From Pantoea anthophila (lineage in GTDB: Bacteria > Pseudomonadota > Gammaproteobacteria > Enterobacterales > Enterobacteriaceae): a stretch of 64,000 bases of DNA. Of this stretch, positions 25,463-34,017 are shown piece by piece. Location: assembly GCF_006494375.1 (NCBI RefSeq), contig NZ_VHIZ01000064.1:62001-126000 (forward strand), in the 5' to 3' direction. The notes below the pieces were generated by a model. It did no database searches. It was not told the origin of the DNA and worked only from the letters and a program-made list of their open reading frames with translations. A program made the position numbers and the translations under genes. The number at the start of each line of letters is the position of its first letter. The stretch's first letter is position 1.

Positions 25463-26355
25463 TTAAAAATCTCTTCGTTGCGACGGGCTTCGGTCACGGC
25501 ACCAAAACCGATGCCCCACTTATCGAGGATTTTCCGGTAGCTGCCATCTTTAATTAAGGAGTTCAGTGCGGCCTGCACGGCGGGTTCCAGCGGCGAAGCT
25601 TTTGGAAACGCGACAGAGACCGGGGCATCGCTGACGGAGATTTCTCCGCTCATGGTCAGCGGTTTGATGACGTTAACCTGCCACAGCAGTCCTTCATAAG
25701 GCCCCAGGAACATCGGAACACGCCCGCTGACTACGGCCTGCACGCCCGCCGGGCGATCCGGGAAAATCGCTACTTTGATCGGCTGTTTACCGGCCGCCTC
25801 GCAGGCCTTGCTGGCTTCCTCCAGCCGCGTGACCTGCGTGGTGCCGGATCCCGCCCCCACCTCTTTCCCGCAGACATCGCTGAGCGATTTGAAAGGCGTA
25901 ATGCCGGCATCTTTTCGCGCAATAATGCCGAGCAGGCTGGCGTTGTAATAACCGACAAAATCGATCTGTTTCAGACGGGTTGGCGTGGCGTTGATGTTTG
26001 ACAGTGCCACGTCGTATCGTCCGGTTTTCAGACCGGGAATAATATTGTCAAACCCACCAGTGTCACGCCACTGCACGGCAATGCCCAGACGCTCCCCTAC
26101 CGCATTCATGATGTCAATTTCGCGACCGGCGAGGGTTTTGTTGTCTTCTTTGTAAAATGTTGTCGGCGGTGTATTGGGGTTAGTGCCTGCGATGATGTAG
26201 CCACGTTTAAGGAAATCATCAGGTATCAGGCTTTTCAACGCCGGATCGGCGCTGACATGCAGACTGATTTCGGTCGGAACCGAAGGTTCGGCAGCAAAGC
26301 TGGTGTGTGCACCGATCGCGAACGCGAAAAGGGTTATGCCTTTTGTAATTTTCAC
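25459..26355 (-). CDS. amino-acid ABC transporter substrate-binding protein (YxeM-like)
   Basis: This 298-residue protein has a Sec signal (MKITKGITLFAFAIGAHTSF then AAEPS, cleavage near 22). It then shows the solute-binding family 3 pattern GYIIAGTNPNTPPTTF, LAGREIDIMNAVGERLG, the arginine-containing TGRYDVALSNINATPTRLKQIDF, and SLSDVCGKEVGAGSGTTQV. It is first gene of the four-gene leftward operon. Its ligand is predicted to be the compound degraded by the adjacent acetyltransferase, monooxygenase and deacetylase. Confidence 0.9.
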   Translation of the reverse strand: MKITKGITLFAFAIGAHTSFAAEPSVPTEISLHVSADPALKSLIPDDFLKRGYIIAGTNPNTPPTTFYKEDNKTLAGREIDIMNAVGERLGIAVQWRDTGGFDNIIPGLKTGRYDVALSNINATPTRLKQIDFVGYYNASLLGIIARKDAGITPFKSLSDVCGKEVGAGSGTTQVTRLEEASKACEAAGKQPIKVAIFPDRPAGVQAVVSGRVPMFLGPYEGLLWQVNVIKPLTMSGEISVSDAPVSVAFPKASPLEPAVQAALNSLIKDGSYRKILDKWGIGFGAVTEARRNEEIFK

Positions 26356-26904
26356 TGGAACCTTTCTCCTGATAATTAAAATGTTCCCCCAGAGGGAAAA
26401 ATCATCGTGATTTATTGTCAGTCCTGAAGAGCGGATTAACTCTGCTCTTCAGCACTATTATCATCCTCTTAACCTTCTGTTCTCATTCTCAGTGAAGACA
26501 GACAGCGATCACAAATGCTTAAAACGGCAATATTTTGCTGAAATCCGGCAATGCAGAGAGTCGGGTGGGTGTGCAGAAAGTGACAGGCAAGGAATAATGG
26601 CCAACCGTGAATACCGTAGTGAGTCAGACAGTCAAAAGAGTGAGCATGAATAGCATTGCATTGATCACTGCTGTGCAACAGATTCACCTCTGCTGGTGAC
26701 TGATACTTTTTAAGGTTTAAATAAATTGATCTTAATCAATAAAGTCTTCTTCAGTTAACGTAAAGAAGTTTTGCTCAAACAATTCTGTTTTTAATAATAA
26801 AATCAATATTTTTTACAAGCAACCCCAAATTAGCAGGCTTATTATTCCCTTTAAAAACAATGGAACTCTAATTAAGAAGATAAACTGAAATATATAATTT
26901 TTAT
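26356..26904. other. intergenic region between the importer operon and the chemoreceptor
   Basis: AT-rich stretch with no supported gene. It carries the leftward promoter of the importer operon, and the sigma-28 promoter of the chemoreceptor follows at its right end. A minus-strand open frame at 26469-26687 rich in His and Cys has no ribosome-binding site and is judged chance. Confidence 0.5.
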
Positions 26905-26931
26905 TAAAGCTTCACCCTACCCTGACGATAA
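26905..26931 (+). promoter_or_regulatory. sigma-28 (FliA) flagellar-class promoter of the chemoreceptor
   Basis: TAAAGCTT, an 11-bp spacer and GACGATAA match the FliA consensus TAAAGTTT-N11-GCCGATAA at 14 of 16 positions with the exact spacing. It lies about 70 bp before the chemoreceptor start, as expected for a class 3 flagellar gene. Confidence 0.85.
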
Positions 26932-26999
26932 GAAGAAGATGACAGAGATTATTTAATCGCCTCTCTCCCGCTTCAGAAACCTCATTAAAGGTGAAACTT

Positions 27000-28922
27000 A
27001 TGGGCCTTGCTCAACACATCTCCGGTATTAAAATTGGGAAAAAACTGGGTGCCGGTTTTATCATCGTCATCGCCGCCTCTCTGGCTATTACCTGGCTCGC
27101 TTTCGATTGCTTCAGTCGTATCAAAGATAACTCGGCACGACGCACCATCACCGTTCAGATGGTAAACACCTTAAGTAATGCGCGCCTTAACCGCACGCTC
27201 TACCAGTACACTAAAGATCCTGAATTTGCCGCCCGTAACGTACAGGCGCTGAAGGAGTTAGATACGCTGTATCAACGCCTCAGTGGCTTTCAGTGGGACG
27301 AACTCGGTCAGCAGAAAGTCGCGCTGATGGGGCAGTTGCTTAACGATTATCAGAAGCAGCGAGAGAAATTTGTCACCGCCGCACAGACCACATCTCACGT
27401 CTTTGATGCCATTAAACCGGACGCCCTGATTGCCCTTGCGCATCAGTCGGAGTCGCTGGATCTGGCACTGACCCCTGATGCCGGATTACCGGTCATGCGT
27501 CTGGCCGCCGCGCTGTTTGATGCCGCAAACATTGAACAGGCGTTCCTGGAAAAACCGTCTGAGGCCAGCAGAGCGTCGGTTGTTGAGGAGTTCATGGCGA
27601 TCACCACGCTGAGTGAGCAGCTGGACAGCTTTGCACAGCCTGCAATTAACGAGGTGTCCCGCACGGTCCTCAGCACCCTGGCGCAGCAGCGCGAGGCGTT
27701 AACGCGCTATGTCGATGCTGCAGAGAAAGAGAAAAGTGAGTCGGCGGGTCTGACCACCAGCGCTGAGCGTCTTAATGCGGCGGTTTCCGATACATTCGCT
27801 TTCCAGTCACAGCTCTCTGCGGAATTTATTAAACAGGCAGAGTGGCGCATTGCCTTTGCCGCACTGATTTGTGTGGTACTAAGTCTGCTGATCGCCTGGC
27901 GGATCACCCGCAGCATTACCCAGCCTCTGAAAGAGACGCTGAGCGCCGCGCAGCGTATTGCCGGGGGAGATTTAACCACCTCGCTGACCACAACACGTGG
28001 CGATGAATTCGGTCAGCTGATGCTGGCGGTCGATGCCATGAACAGCAGCCTGCAGAACATCATCACCAAAGTGCGTGACGGCGTCAGCAGCGTGGCACGT
28101 GCCTCAGCGGAAATCGCAGCAGGCAATACCGATCTCTCCTCCCGTACAGAACAGCAGTCTGCGGCCGTGGTCCAGACCGCAGCCAGTATGGAAGAGCTGT
28201 CGTCGACGGTTAAACAGAATGCGGAAAATGCGCATCATGCGAGTCAGCTGGCGACAGAGGCGTCAGTGAATGCCGGTCGTGGTGGCGAGATCATCCGTGA
28301 TGTGACGGTGACAATGAACAACATCAGCCAGAGTTCGGGCAAAATTGGTGAAATCATTCACGTCATCAACAGCATCTCCTTCCAGACCAATATCCTGGCG
28401 CTCAACGCCGCGGTCGAAGCCGCACGTGCCGGTGAACAGGGACGCGGGTTTGCGGTGGTCGCGGGTGAAGTGAGGAATCTGGCACAGCGCAGCGCGCTGG
28501 CGGCCAAAGAGATTGAGACGCTGATCCGTGAGTCACTGGACCGGGTCAGTGAAGGGTCCGGATTTGTAGAACGCGCAGGGTCCACCATGGATGATATCGT
28601 CCGCTCCGTCAGTCAGGTGAAAGATATCATGGGCGAAATCGCTGCGGCCTCGGACGAGCAGAACCGGGGGATCTCCCAGATCGCCGTGGCGATGGCAGAG
28701 ATGGACACGACGACCCAGCAGAACGCCGCACTGGTTGAGGAGTCCTCGGCCGCAGCGAGTTCACTGGAAGCACAGGCAGAGGAGCTGGAAAAAACGGTGG
28801 CGGTCTTCCGCCTCTCTGGTGCTCAGCACGCCGTCAGCCGCCCCGCGCCAGCTTCAGCGCCTCGCCTTGTTCCGGCCGTGCCGCTTAAGGCTTCTGCAGA
28901 GAGCAGCTGGGAAAGTTTTTAA
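27000..28922 (+). CDS. methyl-accepting chemotaxis protein
   Basis: A chemoreceptor of 640 residues from the ATG at 27000 (AAAGG lies 8 nt upstream; a GTG at 26991 would add three residues). It has a transmembrane helix near 17-38, a helical periplasmic domain to about 278, a second helix (IAFAALICVVLSLLIAW), a HAMP domain with the TRSITQPLKETLSAAQ stretch, methylation helices and the conserved signalling tip EQGRGFAVVAGEVRNLAQRS. The C-terminus ends SWESF, a variant of the NWETF pentapeptide that tethers CheR and CheB, so it is a major receptor able to recruit its own adaptation enzymes. The ligand is unknown; the neighbouring importer hints at amino-acid-like compounds. Confidence 0.93.
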   Translation: MGLAQHISGIKIGKKLGAGFIIVIAASLAITWLAFDCFSRIKDNSARRTITVQMVNTLSNARLNRTLYQYTKDPEFAARNVQALKELDTLYQRLSGFQWDELGQQKVALMGQLLNDYQKQREKFVTAAQTTSHVFDAIKPDALIALAHQSESLDLALTPDAGLPVMRLAAALFDAANIEQAFLEKPSEASRASVVEEFMAITTLSEQLDSFAQPAINEVSRTVLSTLAQQREALTRYVDAAEKEKSESAGLTTSAERLNAAVSDTFAFQSQLSAEFIKQAEWRIAFAALICVVLSLLIAWRITRSITQPLKETLSAAQRIAGGDLTTSLTTTRGDEFGQLMLAVDAMNSSLQNIITKVRDGVSSVARASAEIAAGNTDLSSRTEQQSAAVVQTAASMEELSSTVKQNAENAHHASQLATEASVNAGRGGEIIRDVTVTMNNISQSSGKIGEIIHVINSISFQTNILALNAAVEAARAGEQGRGFAVVAGEVRNLAQRSALAAKEIETLIRESLDRVSEGSGFVERAGSTMDDIVRSVSQVKDIMGEIAAASDEQNRGISQIAVAMAEMDTTTQQNAALVEESSAAASSLEAQAEELEKTVAVFRLSGAQHAVSRPAPASAPRLVPAVPLKASAESSWESF

Positions 28923-29032
28923 CAGGGTATCGTCTGGCCAGTCCTGATCAACAGGGCTGGCTGCGCGAGGATCGTTCAGGCTGAGGGGAGACCAAAAGGG
29001 TCTGGCGAGAGTAGTGTCGTCCATGACAGTTT

Positions 29033-29097
29033 CTCCGGCCGGTATACGCTTTCGCGCAACCTGTGAGGTTATTCGCTTCGTCGTTTTCCGGCCGGAG
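29033..29097. repeat. inverted repeat downstream of the chemoreceptor
   Basis: Ten-bp arms ctccggccgg (29033-29042) and ccggccggag (29088-29097) enclose 45 bp that can form a stem-loop in RNA. There is no T run, so it is either a transcript-stabilising structure or part of a dispersed repeat. Confidence 0.5.
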
Positions 29098-29132
29098 CCG
29101 GACTACGTCCACTGGTGTCAGTTCAGTTACAG

Positions 29133-29393
29133 CTAGTTCAGTTCGTCGTTCAGGCCTGTAAGTGTCTGCAGATACGGCACCTGTTGCTGGGCAATCGCCG
29201 GAGACGTAAAACTGCTCAGCCAGCTTCTGGCCTCGGAGATTTGCGTCAGCCGGTCGGGGTTGCTCTCGGATTTCGCCATGTATCCCAGTTGAGTAAAGAG
29301 TGATGCGATACTGATTTCTTTCTCACCCAGGGCAAGGCTCAGTGCCGCTTCGCCAATAATTACGTGGCCTTTCTCGTCGTTTTGAATTAACAC
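29133..29393 (-). CDS. small protein, possibly YmgB/AriR family
   Basis: An 86-residue product from a GTG at 29393, chosen because GGAGG lies 7 nt upstream; a longer frame to 29567 has no such site. The sequence runs IQNDEKGHVIIGEAALSL, LGEKEISIASLFTQLGYMAK, then DRLTQISEARSWL. The pattern of an acidic start, a GEAxLxL helix, a loop and a second helix resembles the YmgB/AriR connector proteins that act on RcsB or biofilm control. Similarity is by pattern only. No membrane segment or signal. Confidence 0.55.
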   Translation of the reverse strand: MLIQNDEKGHVIIGEAALSLALGEKEISIASLFTQLGYMAKSESNPDRLTQISEARSWLSSFTSPAIAQQQVPYLQTLTGLNDELN

Positions 29394-29617
29394 AGAAAAT
29401 CCTCCATTGGTACGAATTGAAAACAACCTCACCAGAGACTGTAGTCGTAAAAGGGAGAACTGCCCGAATTTATCACTAAAAATCGCGCAAGTTGCTGAAC
29501 AAAATACTAAATGTTTTTTTGGCATCCCTTCAGTTTGTCTCTGCCCTGACAGGCCGGGAGTCGTCACTCAACACGCAATCGGTTATGATCCTCTGCCCTT
29601 CATCGTCCGGTTTCACT

Positions 29618-30316
29618 ATGTCTGCCATTATCGATACGTTTATTGCTCCGCCCTGCCATGACGAGATCACCTTTCTGTTTCAGGATGATCATCTGCTGGT
29701 GGTGAATAAACCCAGCGGGCTGCTCAGCCTTTCCGGTAAGAATCCGCAAAACCTCGATTCAGTGCATCACCGGCTGGTCAGACTGTTTCCGGGCTGTACG
29801 CTGGTGCACCGGCTCGATTTTGGCACCTCGGGACTGATGGTCGTCGCGCTGAATAAAGCGATCAACGCGGCGCTCAGTCGGCAGTTCAGCCAGCGCAGCG
29901 TGAGCAAAACGTATCAGGCGCTGCTGTGCGGCCATCTGGCTGAGGATGAAGGTGTGATTGATGCCGCCATCGCGAAAGATCCGGCGCAGTTTCCCCGCAT
30001 GACAGTCTGCCCGCTTCAGGGAAAGCCTGCGCGATCGCGCTTCCGGGTTATCGGGCGCAGCCACTGGCAGGGACAAGAAGGAATGGAGGTGGCGGTTACG
30101 CGGGTTGAGCTGACGCCGGAAACGGGGCGTACCCATCAGCTGCGCATTCACTGTCAGCAGCTGGGGCACCCGATTCTGGGCTGTGATCTCTATGGCGGGC
30201 AGGTGCTGCCGGGCGCTAAGCAGGCGGAGAGGCTGATGCTGCACGCCAGTGGATTAGCGTTTACACATCCGGTCAGCGGTGAGCCTCTACACGTCTCAGC
30301 CGCCAGCCCCTTCTGA
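29618..30316 (+). CDS. RluA-family RNA pseudouridine synthase
   Basis: 232 residues from the ATG at 29618; in-frame upstream codons back to 29492 are unlike the family and lack a ribosome-binding site. It has FQDDHLLVVNKPSGLLSLSG near the start, the catalytic motif HRLDFGTSGL with the nucleophilic Asp, SKTYQALLCG, TGRTHQLRIH and LMLHASGLAFTHP. The enzyme isomerises uridine to pseudouridine in rRNA or tRNA. No S4 domain is present, as in RluA itself and unlike RluC/RluD. The exact target site cannot be told. Convergent with yaiL, 16 bp apart. Confidence 0.88.
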   Translation: MSAIIDTFIAPPCHDEITFLFQDDHLLVVNKPSGLLSLSGKNPQNLDSVHHRLVRLFPGCTLVHRLDFGTSGLMVVALNKAINAALSRQFSQRSVSKTYQALLCGHLAEDEGVIDAAIAKDPAQFPRMTVCPLQGKPARSRFRVIGRSHWQGQEGMEVAVTRVELTPETGRTHQLRIHCQQLGHPILGCDLYGGQVLPGAKQAERLMLHASGLAFTHPVSGEPLHVSAASPF

Positions 30317-30332
30317 CTGCCTCAGTCCGCGG

Positions 30333-30872
30333 TTACCACATCAAGTCGTCCGGCACTTTGAAATCGGCATAGGGATCATCTTCGTCCTGCACGTCTTCGC
30401 TCAGTGCGCTGTTCAGGACGATAGCACTGGCATCACGCTGGGCAATTTTATCCGCCACGCTGGCCGGGATAATGGCGTACTGGCTCTCACCATTTTTGTC
30501 AGCAGTCAGGCGGGCAATCGCGAGACGGCCATTAATCAGCTGGGTCTGCGTCAGCTTATCCACCACGATTTTTTTAATCAGATTGTTGTCAGTAAAGTTA
30601 AAGCTGATGTCGCCTTTTGCCACCTCGATTTTATTCATTTCGATCAGCTGTTTGACCTGTGCTTTGTACTCTTTCGACAGGACGGCCAGTTTCTGCTGCT
30701 CGTTAAGTTGCTTATCGCGCTCAAGCTGCGCTTTTTTGTTGTCTTCGACCGCCGCTCTGGCTTCACGCGCCTGAACCCGGGATTTCTTCGCTGTGCGCTG
30801 AACCTTATCCATTTTTTTGCTGGATACCAGGCCTGCTTTCAGCATCTGCTCTTGTAAGGTGAGTTTTGTCAT
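30333..30872 (-). CDS. yaiL: YaiL, DUF2058 nucleoprotein/polynucleotide-associated protein
   Basis: This 179-residue protein is the same length as E. coli YaiL and nearly identical in pattern. It starts KLTLQEQMLKAGLVSSKK, has a lysine/arginine- and glutamate-rich coiled-coil section (about 25-75), then INGRLAIARL and YAIIPASVADKIAQRDAS, and ends DPYADFKVPDDLMW. The biochemical role is not established. Cytoplasmic. Here it stands between a pseudouridine synthase and a TetR regulator. Confidence 0.9.
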   Translation of the reverse strand: MTKLTLQEQMLKAGLVSSKKMDKVQRTAKKSRVQAREARAAVEDNKKAQLERDKQLNEQQKLAVLSKEYKAQVKQLIEMNKIEVAKGDISFNFTDNNLIKKIVVDKLTQTQLINGRLAIARLTADKNGESQYAIIPASVADKIAQRDASAIVLNSALSEDVQDEDDPYADFKVPDDLMW

Positions 30873-31011
30873 TGTCGTCTCTGAATCTGTTAAATATTGT
30901 CCGGGATTATACCTGTAATCTTTCGGGCTGTGCCAGGCTGACGCCGCGATTGCGGGCTACGCCTCAACACTGTGCTACCATTCCCCGGTCAGAATCACCT
31001 TATTGAGCACC

Positions 31012-31644
31012 ATGTCCGAAATTACGAAACGCAAAAATGACCCGGAAGGGCTGAAAAAACGCATCATCGCAGGCGCACTGAAAACCTTCGCAGAGTTTGG
31101 TATGCAGGGTGCCAGACTGGAGCAGATCGCCGAACACGCTCAGACCACTAAACGCATGGTGGTCTATCACTTCGGCAGCAAGGAGCAGCTCTACATCGAA
31201 GTGCTGGAGCAGGTCTATCAGCAGATACGTGCGCATGAAACCGACCTGAACCTGGCCGCACTGACGCCGGAGCTGGCCATGACCCGCCTGGTGGAAGCGA
31301 GCTTCGATTACCACGTTGCCCATCCCGACTTTATGCGGCTGGTCTGCAGTGAGAACCTGCTGCGCGGTCGCTACATCACGCAGTCACCGCAGATTAAAGC
31401 GCTTAACCGCAGCGCACTGGATCTGCTGGATGACATCCTGGCCCGCGGTCAGCAGGAGGGCGTGTTTATCGCCGATGTGCAGACCATCGACGTTCATCGT
31501 CTGATCAGCAGTATCTGTGTTCATCACGTCTCAAACCGCTACACCTTCAATGCCCTCTTCAGTCCGGATAACAGCGAAGAAGAGAGTATCCGGCGCAATC
31601 GTCAGCTCGCTGTCACCGCCACACTGCGCTATATCCGCAAATAA
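31012..31644 (+). CDS. TetR/AcrR-family transcriptional regulator
   Basis: 210 residues from the ATG at 31012 (a TTG three codons earlier is less likely). The N-terminal helix-turn-helix is ALKTFAEFGMQGARLEQIAEHAQTTKRMVVYHFGSKEQLY, and the rest is a helical ligand-binding domain. It lies 83 bp before the lactone oxidase-glycosyltransferase pair on the same strand, so it is the natural candidate to control that pair and itself. The effector is unknown. It resembles RutR only in general family features. Confidence 0.85.
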   Translation: MSEITKRKNDPEGLKKRIIAGALKTFAEFGMQGARLEQIAEHAQTTKRMVVYHFGSKEQLYIEVLEQVYQQIRAHETDLNLAALTPELAMTRLVEASFDYHVAHPDFMRLVCSENLLRGRYITQSPQIKALNRSALDLLDDILARGQQEGVFIADVQTIDVHRLISSICVHHVSNRYTFNALFSPDNSEEESIRRNRQLAVTATLRYIRK

Positions 31645-31727
31645 TTGCTCACCGCTCTGGCTCCGCTTACTCATGGTCTACGCTTAGTAAACATTCGTCA
31701 TTAAATTGCTATAAAAGGAACGCTGTT

Positions 31728-33110
31728 GTGAGCAGAGACGCACGCCTCTATCCGCTTCGCCAGACTCATGTTGAACCCGATGATGATGCGCTCTGGAACT
31801 GGGCGCAGAACGCTAAAATCGGCAGCCGTCATCAGGTTCAGCGCCCCGCCAGCGAAGCGGAATTACAGACGCTTATCCGGGAGTCACGCGGCCAGATTCG
31901 GGTCATCGGCAGCAAGCTCTCCCCCGGACGGATGCTGCACGTCAGTGAAGATGATTTACTGCTCGACCTCAGCGCGCTCAGCGGTCAGCTCGCCAGCGAT
32001 GAGGATAGCGTGACCTTCGGGGGTGCCACCCCGCTGGAACAGGTTTATCGCACCCTGACCCGCATGAACCGCATGCTGGCGTCGTCGCCGGGTGTGATTG
32101 CCATTCAGACCCTGGCAGGGGCGATGGCCACCGGCACGCACGGCCAGGGATTGCAGCAGAGTTCGATTGCCGATGAAGCACTGGCCATCCGCATGGTGCT
32201 GGCCGACGGCAGCGTGCGCGAGTTTGTCCGGGGAGACGCGGATTTCCCGGCAGCTCAGGTCTCTCTGGGGGCGCTGGGTATTGTCACCGCCGTGACGCTG
32301 CGCACCGGGCCATACCGCATCTTCACCTGCCATAAGAACGCGGTCTCTGCCGATACGCTGGAAGAGGATCTGCTGCGCTGGAACAACGACTACCCTCTCA
32401 GCAAAGCCTGGTGGTTCGTTGACGACAATCTGATGCACGTCTGGAACGCCCATGAAGCCAGCGAGGAGGAGCGCCAGCGCTATGAGCAGCAGGGGCGCAA
32501 AGTGGTGGAACATGAGGGCGAAGCGGATGACAGTCTGAACGAGACGATCGATCAGACCCTGGCGCACATGCACCGCGATACCCAGATTCAGGGTAAAGGC
32601 GGCAAGCAGTTTCGCACCGTGACCCGTTTTCGCGACTTCACGGATGTTACCGGTGACATCTATCAGCTCTTCTGCCGGGGCATTGCGGTGCCACAGATCA
32701 ACGTAGAGATCGGCGTCCCGCTGGCAAAAACGCCAGCCATCATCCGCCGGATAAAGCAGTGGTATGCAGAGAACCGGCCGCATATGCACTACCCGATTAT
32801 CCTGCGCTGCACCGGCGCCTCCTCGGCCTGGCTCAGTCCGGCCGCCGATCAGCCCACCTGCTTTTTCGGCTTTGTCGTCTATTACGCCGACGATGGTTCG
32901 CTGTCGCAGGAGGGACTGCACTTCCTGACGGAAGTGGAGAAACTGCTGGCCGAAGAGGGAGGACGCCCGCACTGGGGCAAATATTACGATGAAGAACGCT
33001 ACAACTGGCGTGAGATCTATCCGCAATGGGACGCCTTCCGCGCCCTGCGCAGCCAGCTCGATCCACAGGGACGACTGGGTAACGACTACATCACGCCACT
33101 TTTTGACTGA
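31728..33110 (+). CDS. FAD-binding aldonolactone oxidase (D-arabinono-1,4-lactone oxidase family)
   Basis: 460 residues from a GTG with AAAGGA upstream. It has an N-terminal PCMH-type FAD domain with RPASEAELQTLI, IRVIGSKLSPGRM and GTHGQG (136-141), and a C-terminal ALO domain ending with RPHWGKYYDEERYNWREIYP and FRALRSQLDPQGRLGNDY. Family members oxidise aldono-1,4-lactones to ascorbate or its analogues with release of H2O2. In the equivalent of the flavinylation site the sequence is GSKLSPGR without His, so FAD is probably bound non-covalently. It is followed after 8 bp by a GT8 glycosyltransferase, an unusual partner. Cytoplasmic; no signal peptide. Confidence 0.85.
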   Translation: MSRDARLYPLRQTHVEPDDDALWNWAQNAKIGSRHQVQRPASEAELQTLIRESRGQIRVIGSKLSPGRMLHVSEDDLLLDLSALSGQLASDEDSVTFGGATPLEQVYRTLTRMNRMLASSPGVIAIQTLAGAMATGTHGQGLQQSSIADEALAIRMVLADGSVREFVRGDADFPAAQVSLGALGIVTAVTLRTGPYRIFTCHKNAVSADTLEEDLLRWNNDYPLSKAWWFVDDNLMHVWNAHEASEEERQRYEQQGRKVVEHEGEADDSLNETIDQTLAHMHRDTQIQGKGGKQFRTVTRFRDFTDVTGDIYQLFCRGIAVPQINVEIGVPLAKTPAIIRRIKQWYAENRPHMHYPIILRCTGASSAWLSPAADQPTCFFGFVVYYADDGSLSQEGLHFLTEVEKLLAEEGGRPHWGKYYDEERYNWREIYPQWDAFRALRSQLDPQGRLGNDYITPLFD

Positions 33111-33118
33111 GGAAAGCC

Positions 33119-33949
33119 ATGTTTGCCTGGGTAACGCTGTTAACACAACCCGATTATCTGGTGGGCGTACAAGCGCTGCACCGTTCGCTGCAACAGAGCC
33201 ACAGCCAGTGGCCACTGGTGGTGATGACGACCCCCGCCATTTCTGAGGCGGACTGTCAGCGTCTGCAGGATGCAGGCTGCGTGATTGAGCCGGTTGAGCC
33301 ACTCTATCCGCGTGAAGATCTGGATCAGCACTACGCCTCGGCGCAGTTCGGCGAGGTCTGGACCAAGCTGCGCGCCTGGCAACTGACGGACTATGAGCGC
33401 GTCGTTTTTCTGGATGCGGACATGCTCGTGCTGCAGAACATGGATGAGCTGTTTACCCTGGATCTGGGTGATAATCTGCTGGCGGCCTGCCACGCCTGCC
33501 GCTGCAATCCCAACCAGATCGCCTCCTATCCGCCGGAATGGCAGCCGGAGCAGTGCCACTACACCTGGCAGGCCCGCGGTGAGACAGCACCACAGAGCGT
33601 GGATCTCTACCTCAACGGCGGTTTTCTGGTGCTGAAGCCCGATAATGGGGTGTTTGAGGCGATGGAAAAACGTATCGCCGCCATTGATGACCTGAGCGCC
33701 TATCCTTTCTCGGAGCAGGACCTGCTGAATGAAATCTTTGCCGACCGCTGGAAGCCGCTCTCTTATATCTACAATGCGCTGAAAACGCTGCCGTTTCAGC
33801 ACCGCGGGCTCTGGCAGGACGATGAGGTGAAAAACCTGCACTACATACTGGCCAAGCCGTGGAAGCGCGATCTTAACCAGCCTGAGAGCCAGCGCGATCG
33901 CTTCTATGCGCTGGATAAGCTGTGGTGGGAGAAAAGCGGCCTGATCTGA
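33119..33949 (+). CDS. family 8 glycosyltransferase (glycogenin/galactinol synthase-like)
   Basis: This 276-residue GT8 enzyme starts FAWVTLLTQPDYLVGVQAL and has EVWTKLRAWQLTDYERVVFLDADMLVL with the metal-binding DxD at 99-101. It then has VDLYLNGGFLVLKPDNGVFEAM, FSEQDLLNEIF and the downstream KPLSYIYNAL. These are glycogenin/galactinol synthase features, implying a retaining transfer from a UDP- or GDP-sugar. The gene begins 8 bp after the lactone oxidase stop, so the two are one operon. A glycosylated ascorbate-like product or a galactinol-like compatible solute are possibilities; neither is shown. Confidence 0.85.
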   Translation: MFAWVTLLTQPDYLVGVQALHRSLQQSHSQWPLVVMTTPAISEADCQRLQDAGCVIEPVEPLYPREDLDQHYASAQFGEVWTKLRAWQLTDYERVVFLDADMLVLQNMDELFTLDLGDNLLAACHACRCNPNQIASYPPEWQPEQCHYTWQARGETAPQSVDLYLNGGFLVLKPDNGVFEAMEKRIAAIDDLSAYPFSEQDLLNEIFADRWKPLSYIYNALKTLPFQHRGLWQDDEVKNLHYILAKPWKRDLNQPESQRDRFYALDKLWWEKSGLI

Positions 33950-34017
33950 TCTTAAAGGGCGGGAAGCTCTCTTCCCGCCCTGCCCCCTTCTTATCTGACA
34001 CTCTTCCTGATCTGCCG

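Noticed and set aside
26469..26687. 72-codon minus-strand frame rich in His and Cys
   Set aside because: No start signal, atypical composition and location in promoter-like AT-rich DNA.
29492..29617. N-terminal extension of the pseudouridine synthase
   Set aside because: The extra 42 codons lack a ribosome-binding site and do not resemble the RluA family, which begins near the ATG at 29618.
31956..33302. 448-codon open frame on the minus strand
   Set aside because: It is antisense to the well-supported lactone oxidase, and its translation is low-complexity in Arg, His and Gln with no family pattern. Such shadows are common in GC-rich genes.
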